From Acidobacteria bacterium RIFCSPLOWO2_02_FULL_61_28 (GTDB taxonomy: Bacteria; Acidobacteriota; Terriglobia; 2-12-FULL-54-10), in NCBI GenBank assembly GCA_001767035.1, contig MEKR01000164.1, positions 91,685 to 128,751 on the forward strand: DNA of 37,067 nucleotides, given 5' to 3'. The translations under genes and the position numbers were made by a program. The notes beneath the pieces were generated by a model. The model did not search any database, was not told where the DNA came from, and was given only the letters and a program-made list of their open reading frames with translations. Numbering within the stretch: position 1 is the stretch's first letter; the number at the start of each line of letters is the position of its first letter. Positions 33,601 to 37,067 of this stretch are shown piece by piece.

Positions 33601-33983
33601 ACGGGGTTGACGCCCTCGGGAAGCCGCCCGCGAATCCCTTGCAGATATTCGAGCACCCGCGAGCGCGCCCAGTAGAGGTCCGTCCCATCCTGAAAGATGA
33701 CGTAAACGTAGGAGACGCCGAAGTCGGTGAAGCCCCGGACCGTCTTGACGCGCGGCGCGGAAATGAAGGCCGTTACGATCGGATAGGTGACCTGGTCTTC
33801 GATGAGATCGGGGCTGCGGCCGGGCCATTCGGTCCAGACGATTACCTGCACGTCGGAGAGGTCCGGGATTGCATCGAGCGGCACGTTCCGCAGCGACCAC
33901 CAGCCTGCCGCCACCAGAAAGGCCACAAAGAACAAAACAAAAAAGCGGTTCTGGGCGCACCCTTCAATGATTTTGCTGATCAT
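30687..33983 (-). CDS. cusA: Heavy-metal (Cu/Ag-type) RND efflux pump (1098 aa)
   Basis: This is the inner-membrane proton-driven pump of a CusCBA/CzcCBA tripartite system. The start is ATG 33981-33983 (MISKIIEGCAQNRFFVLFF) with GGAG about 6 nt upstream. Family landmarks are the first span with NVPLDAIPDLSDVQVIVWTE, FTDFGVSYVYVIF, VGWVFEYALVD, the TM4 region SLGGIAIAIGAMVDAAIIVV with its essential charged residue, FMPPLNEGTILYMPTALPGL, and VFGTAGRANTATDNTPMGMV. The TDNTPMGMV segment with Met residues favours the Cu/Ag branch over Zn/Co, but metal choice is not certain. It follows the adaptor gene after a 270-nt gap that holds an inverted-repeat element. Confidence 0.95.
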   Translation of the reverse strand: MISKIIEGCAQNRFFVLFFVAFLVAAGWWSLRNVPLDAIPDLSDVQVIVWTEWPGRSPDLIEDQVTYPIVTAFISAPRVKTVRGFTDFGVSYVYVIFQDGTDLYWARSRVLEYLQGIRGRLPEGVNPVLGPDATGVGWVFEYALVDETGEHNLAQLRSLQDWYLRYWLAAVPGVAEVAAIGGFVKQYQVQVDPNKLAAYRIPLKTVVENIQRSNNDVEGRLLEFSGREYMVRGRGYIRNISDIEEVAVAANAMGTPIRVKDVARVTLGPDLRRGIAEMDGKGEVVGGIVIVRFGENALNVIDGVKAKLREVESSLPKGVRIVPTYDRSDLIRRSIHTLEITLLEELLIVSGIILLFLWHLPSALIPILTIPTAVMISFIPMRFSGVTSNIMSLGGIAIAIGAMVDAAIIVVEQVHKKLERWDAEGKPRPYREVIIEAVQEVGGPSFFSLLVIAVSFIPIFTLEAQEGRLFRPLAFTKNFSMAIAAVLAITLVPALSLLFIRAERFRFRPRWLSAVVSSVAVGTIHHETKHPISRILIAAYQPVAEMALRFRWLVILAAIAVVASTVPVFLRLGSEFMPPLNEGTILYMPTALPGLSITEAGRLVQIQDRILRQFPEVESVFGTAGRANTATDNTPMGMVNTTVALKPQEQWRHVPVERWYSHWAPEFLRGFLRQVWPETRPISMEELVAEMDQKLQFPGFPNVWTMPIRNRIDMLTTGIKTAVGIKIAGPDLEVIQRLGKQIEPIVSAVPGTRSVYAERVAQGYFTDIRVDRVAAARYGLTVGDVEDVIQSAIGGENVTQTIEGRERYPVNVRYERGLRDDLEQLRRVLVPTPRGAQIPLGQLADIRLTLGPSMIRDEGGLLAGYVYIDMGGRDLGGYVQELQRTVAARLALPPGYTLTWTGQYEYKQRAEERLRVVVPLTLFVVFLLLYLNTRSTAKTLIVLLAVPFSAVGAIWLLYYLGYNMSIGVWVGLIALMGVDAETGVFMLLYLDLAYEEMRQQGRMKSWADLREAVLHGAVQRVRPKVMTVAVMLMGLLPIMWSAGTGADVMKRIAAPMIGGILTSFIMELIVYPPVYTIWKWHGEVKHELGRAKGLPTAE

Positions 33984-34007
33984 CGCGCTCTCCAATCTTG
34001 AAAGACA

Positions 34008-34240
34008 GTGATGAGTGACAAGTGACGAGTGACAAGAAAAAATCCGTTCCGATCAACCTCTTGCTTGTCACTAGAACTGGTTTCAAAAATGCGCTTTATG
34101 GCGCAACCGACAAGAACGGACGGTCCCTCAGGGGCTGAAGCCGTGCCCTGACGTTTCTCCCCCAATAGGCATTTTTGAAACCAGTTCTAATCACTTATCA
34201 CCGCTTTCCTCTCTTGCTCGTCACTCGTCACTATTCACTT
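34008..34240. repeat. Outer 'GTGACGAGTGAC' inverted repeats in the cusB-cusA gap
   Basis: GTGATGAGTGACAAGTGACG... (34008-34036) is mirrored by CTTGCTCGTCACTCGTCACT... (34213-34240), with AGTGACGAGTGAC shared. A similar sequence (AGTGACGAGTGACGAG) occurs near 21596. This is a dispersed intergenic repeat family that here brackets a second, distinct inverted repeat. Confidence 0.6.
34072..34189. repeat. 118-bp element with perfect 21-bp terminal inverted repeats
   Basis: The arms at 34072-34092 and 34169-34189 are exact inverted copies (core AGAACTGGTTTCAAAAATGC). The interior contains a CCCTCAGGGGCTGAAGCC hairpin-like segment and no ORF. Perfect arms and short length suggest a miniature inverted-repeat element still recently mobile. 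It would form a 21-bp stem in the polycistronic mRNA between adaptor and pump. No clear target-site duplication was found. Confidence 0.75.
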
Positions 34241-34253
34241 GCCACTGCCCTTC

Positions 34254-35849
34254 CTACGGCTGGGCCGTCACCGTCAACTGCCGTGAACCGATCAAAGCCC
34301 CTGCCCTTTCGGCCGTGACGGTTACCTGCCAGGTTCCGGGCGTGGGAAGAGCGATCTCCCCTCGGTACACACCCGGCCCGCCGGGATTGAGCGATGCCGC
34401 CGCCCGCATGGCGGCCATGCCCATGGCCGGCATCGCGGGCATATAAAAGACAACTCGCACGGAAGCGTCCGCAACGGGATTTCCGGCAGCGTCCGTCACC
34501 GTCACCGAAAGATTGTTTCTCCCGGCACGCGGCGGCGTCGGCTCCGAGCGGAACTGAATTTGAGCTGTAGGCCCGGCGGGGGCGCTCGCCGCAGGAGCGG
34601 CAGCCGGACGGCCAGCCATCTCGGTAACCCCCGTTCCCATCGTCATCGAGCCGAGCGCAGCACGCAATTGGCTCTCCGAATCAATCAGGAAGTTGGCGGA
34701 GGTGACGATCTCTTCTCCGGCCCGGAGTCCCTGGAGAATTTCCACCGATCCGTCCACGCGGACCCCGGTGCGGATATCGCGCGGCAGGAAGCTCCCCGGC
34801 GCGCGGACCACAAAAACGATCTGGCGTGTTCCCGTATCCACGACCGCGCTCTCCGGCACGACCAGCCGCCGCCCCAGTGGAATATTCAGTCCGACGTGCA
34901 TGTACATTTCCGGTTTCAGATCCAAGTCCGGATTGGGAAACTCCAGGCGCACTTTCAGGGTGCGTGTCTCATGGTCCATGTGGGGCCAGAGGTAGCTGAG
35001 GCGGCCGGTGAAAACCCGGCCGGGGTAGGCTTCCGTGGTCGCCACCGCGCGCTGGCCCATTTGGACAAAACCGATCTCGGATTCATAGATGTCGGCGTTG
35101 ATCCAGACCACCGAGTGGTCCACGATGGTGTAGACTTCCATCTCGGGCGTCACGTAGGTCGAGGGGAAGACGCTCCGTTGCCTCACGTGACCCATGATGG
35201 GGGAATAAATCGTAATCGTGCGCTGGACCTGGCCCGTTCGTTCGATCTCGGCGATTTGTTCCGGTGAGATGTCCCAAAGCGAGAGACGGCGGCGCGTCGC
35301 CTCGAGCAGAGTACCGGCCCCCCGGGATACGCCGGGAACCGCGCTATTGCCCAGGAAGTCCCGCGCTTTCAGGGCCAGGAGCAGTTCTTCCTGTGTCGCG
35401 ACCAGTTCGGGGCTGTAGATCGTAAAGAGCGGGTCCCCTTTCTGGACGTGTTGGTAGGTATAGTCCGCGAAGACTTGCTCCGCCCATCCGCTGATCTTGG
35501 TGTGGATGTGCGCGATGCGGGTCTCGTCCACGTCCACGCGGCCCACGGCGCGAATCGTCTTCTCCAGCACGCGATACTCCGTCCGCCCGGTGGTCACGCC
35601 GATCAAATGCTGCTGGGCCGGACTGAGGTCCACCGGGGCGTACGCCACCGCCTCGACCGGCCTTTCGGGGAGAGCGGCCGCAGGCTCCGGCTGCGGCATG
35701 GACCCGTCATGAGCAGGGGTGGCTGCGGCGGGCGGACCGCCAGCCGGTTCGCGCTCCCGCCAGAGCCGATAGCCAAAGTACACGCTCGTAGCTGCCAACC
35801 CCAGTAGAACGAGGCTCAGAAAAGCGCCGAAGATTCGTTGACCGGACAT
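34254..35849 (-). CDS. cusB: RND periplasmic adaptor with C-terminal YtkA/FixH-like domain (531 aa)
   Basis: An N-terminal membrane anchor (IFGAFLSLVLLGLAATSVYF) is followed by the membrane-fusion protein layout of CusB: RAVGRVDVDETRIAHIHTKI, the lipoyl/hairpin part around YSPELVATQEELLLALKARD, and the beta-barrel with VYTIVDHSVVWINADIYESE. About residues 435-531 add an Ig-like YtkA/FixH-type domain (NLSVTVTDAAGNPVADASVR) with the Met-rich FYMPAMPAMGMAAMRA, which could capture Cu(I) or Ag(I) in the periplasm. The start is supported by GGAGAG upstream. It is 22 nt after the outer-membrane factor gene and upstream of the pump. Confidence 0.92.
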   Translation of the reverse strand: MSGQRIFGAFLSLVLLGLAATSVYFGYRLWREREPAGGPPAAATPAHDGSMPQPEPAAALPERPVEAVAYAPVDLSPAQQHLIGVTTGRTEYRVLEKTIRAVGRVDVDETRIAHIHTKISGWAEQVFADYTYQHVQKGDPLFTIYSPELVATQEELLLALKARDFLGNSAVPGVSRGAGTLLEATRRRLSLWDISPEQIAEIERTGQVQRTITIYSPIMGHVRQRSVFPSTYVTPEMEVYTIVDHSVVWINADIYESEIGFVQMGQRAVATTEAYPGRVFTGRLSYLWPHMDHETRTLKVRLEFPNPDLDLKPEMYMHVGLNIPLGRRLVVPESAVVDTGTRQIVFVVRAPGSFLPRDIRTGVRVDGSVEILQGLRAGEEIVTSANFLIDSESQLRAALGSMTMGTGVTEMAGRPAAAPAASAPAGPTAQIQFRSEPTPPRAGRNNLSVTVTDAAGNPVADASVRVVFYMPAMPAMGMAAMRAAASLNPGGPGVYRGEIALPTPGTWQVTVTAERAGALIGSRQLTVTAQP

Positions 35850-35871
35850 AACGGTTTCTCTCCTTTCGAAA

Positions 35872-37067
35872 TCACTCCAGCAGCCGGCGGCCGCTGGTCG
35901 CTTCCAGGCGCACCAGCGCTTCTTGAAACCCCGCGAATTCCTTGTGGTATTCCACTTCGTAGTCGAGCAATTGCTGGAAATTGGTCAGCAACGACAGAAA
36001 ATCGAGCGTCCCGACCTGATAGCTTGCCATGGCGGACTCGAGCGCCAGCGTGGTCTGCGGAATGATTGCCTGCGAATACAATTCCATCAACTGCTCACTG
36101 GCCTTCGCCATCAGGTAGTCGTCCTTGATCCGGTAGTGAAGGGTTTGCGTCGTGGCCTCGTACTCACGCCGGGACTGCTCCAGGGTGTGGGCCGATTCCG
36201 CGACGGCGGAGCGCTGCTTGCGCCAGAAATAGAGCGGGACCTTGACGTCGAACCGGAGGCTCCACAGATCGCGCAGTCCGCCGCGGGAGAACCAGCCGGC
36301 GCCGACGGCAAAATCCGGGTAGTAGTCCTTGCGGGCCAGATCCAGGGCGTAGGTATTTTTCTCAATCATGGCCTGCTCTTGCCCGAGAACCGGCGCCTGG
36401 CTCCGGACCGCCTGATAGAGTTCGTCCAAGCTCACGGCGAGCGTCGTTTTGGGAGAATCGGCGGGCCGGCCGAGAGGCGACTCCGGAGGCCGGTTGAGCA
36501 GGCTGACGATCTTGGCTTCGAGGCTTCCCCGCTGCTGCTCCAGCTCGATGCGCTTCTTTTCGAGCGCAGTCAGTTCCACCTGCGCCCGCAGTACGTCTTG
36601 CTGAATTGCTTTCCCGACGGCGTAGCGCGCTTCCGCGATCCGGGCGAACTTATCGAGCAGGTCTTTGTTTTTCTCCACCACGTCCAAGGTTTGATGGACG
36701 AAGCGCAAACGATAGAAAGCCTGCTTTACCTCGGAAACAACCTGGAGTTCGACTCCCCGGTAGCCGTGCCAGTCCGAGTCGGCATCCTTTTGCGCCATCT
36801 TTCCTTTGAGCAGCAGCTTGCCGGGGAAGGGCAGCTCCTGCATCAGATCAAAACCCGTCATGCTCATGTCTTCCTCGCCGAGCGTCGTGATCGGGACAGG
36901 ATTCCCGATGTTGTTGGAAGAAAAACTGAGCATGGGGTCGGGCAGCGTGGACGATTGCGACGGGCGCTGCCGGCTCGCTTCGTATTTTCGTTGTGCGGCC
37001 CGAATGTCCCGGTTGTTGCGCAGCGCCTCTTCGACCAAGTCGTTGAGGAAGACCGCTTCTGCGATCC
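35872..37067 (-). CDS. TolC/CusC-type outer-membrane efflux factor, N-terminus outside window
   Basis: The frame is open to the window edge (upstream residues read IAEAVFLNDLVEEALRNNRD), so the track's start (a TTG) is not the real one; signal peptide and first helix are missing. The remaining 398 or so residues are long alpha-helices typical of TolC-family trimeric channels: NNRDIRAAQRKYEASRQRPS, LPDPMLSF, ARIAEARYAVGKAIQQDVLR, and YQVGTLDFLSLLTNFQQLLD. It is the first gene of the operon with the adaptor (22 nt downstream) and pump, completing an envelope-spanning metal export system. Confidence 0.92.
   Translation of the reverse strand, partial: IAEAVFLNDLVEEALRNNRDIRAAQRKYEASRQRPSQSSTLPDPMLSFSSNNIGNPVPITTLGEEDMSMTGFDLMQELPFPGKLLLKGKMAQKDADSDWHGYRGVELQVVSEVKQAFYRLRFVHQTLDVVEKNKDLLDKFARIAEARYAVGKAIQQDVLRAQVELTALEKKRIELEQQRGSLEAKIVSLLNRPPESPLGRPADSPKTTLAVSLDELYQAVRSQAPVLGQEQAMIEKNTYALDLARKDYYPDFAVGAGWFSRGGLRDLWSLRFDVKVPLYFWRKQRSAVAESAHTLEQSRREYEATTQTLHYRIKDDYLMAKASEQLMELYSQAIIPQTTLALESAMASYQVGTLDFLSLLTNFQQLLDYEVEYHKEFAGFQEALVRLEATSGRRLLE

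Noticed and set aside
32394-34001. 535-aa plus-strand ORF opposite the RND pump
   Set aside because: Antisense shadow; Asp/His/Arg-rich pattern typical of reversed membrane-protein codons.

Overview
The window looks like a chromosomal segment of an Acidobacteriota-type bacterium. The reasons are two very large Oar-like TonB-dependent receptors with an N-terminal carboxypeptidase-regulatory domain and a 'LPLNGRS' plug, relics of the 'PGxFLGxYEILALLG' Ser/Thr kinase family, a PilZ protein, many multi-hairpin dispersed repeats, and high GC. This assignment is from pattern recognition, not from a search.

Layout. 0-3.4 kb: a zinc-ribbon (FmdB-like) protein, tRNA-Arg(TCG) with encoded CCA, two small membrane proteins, a dihydroorotase/allantoinase-type amidohydrolase, then a multi-hairpin inverted-repeat element. 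3.4-12.8 kb (all minus strand): two Oar-like receptors flank a cytochrome c/helix-hairpin-helix fusion and a PQQ-type beta-propeller dehydrogenase with its own N-terminal haem site. This looks like a periplasmic oxidation locus combined with large-substrate handling at the outer membrane. 13.0-15.7 kb: a degraded, partly lower-GC stretch with a kinase relic made only of its N- and C-termini, a PilZ protein, three hypothetical genes and the tail of a lost PQQ dehydrogenase. 15.7-18.6 kb: uvrA, with a dispersed-repeat sequence translated in frame. 18.6-22.3 kb: a second kinase relic, a single-chain restriction-modification protein (N6-adenine methylase fused to a BsuBI/PstI-type endonuclease), a RelE/ParE toxin scrap, and a hicBA module whose hicA is frameshifted. 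22.3-27.7 kb: a conserved protein of possible deoxyhypusine-synthase-like fold, a CPBP membrane protease, methylthioribose-1-phosphate isomerase (methionine salvage), and a large OmpA-family protein with two Ig/PKD-like domains. 27.8-29.3 kb: a second hicBA pair whose HicA lacks the usual catalytic His, a gene broken by one in-frame TAA, and a small membrane protein. 29.4-37.1 kb (minus strand): a heavy-metal (Cu/Ag-type) RND efflux operon, outer-membrane factor (cut by the window end) - adaptor - pump, followed by two tightly linked unknown genes.

The least expected signals are: (i) three toxin genes that are all damaged while both HicB antitoxins are intact; (ii) the single-polypeptide methylase/PstI-type nuclease; (iii) a dispersed repeat read as part of UvrA; (iv) a kinase gene reduced to its two ends; (v) a perfect 21-bp inverted repeat inside the metal-efflux operon; (vi) several features below the ORF-track cutoff or hidden by frame breaks (35-aa membrane protein, hicA, kinase relics, nonsense-broken gene). 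I did not find a clear-cut wholly new defence or metabolic system. The receptor/PQQ/cytochrome-HhH locus is the best candidate for undescribed physiology.
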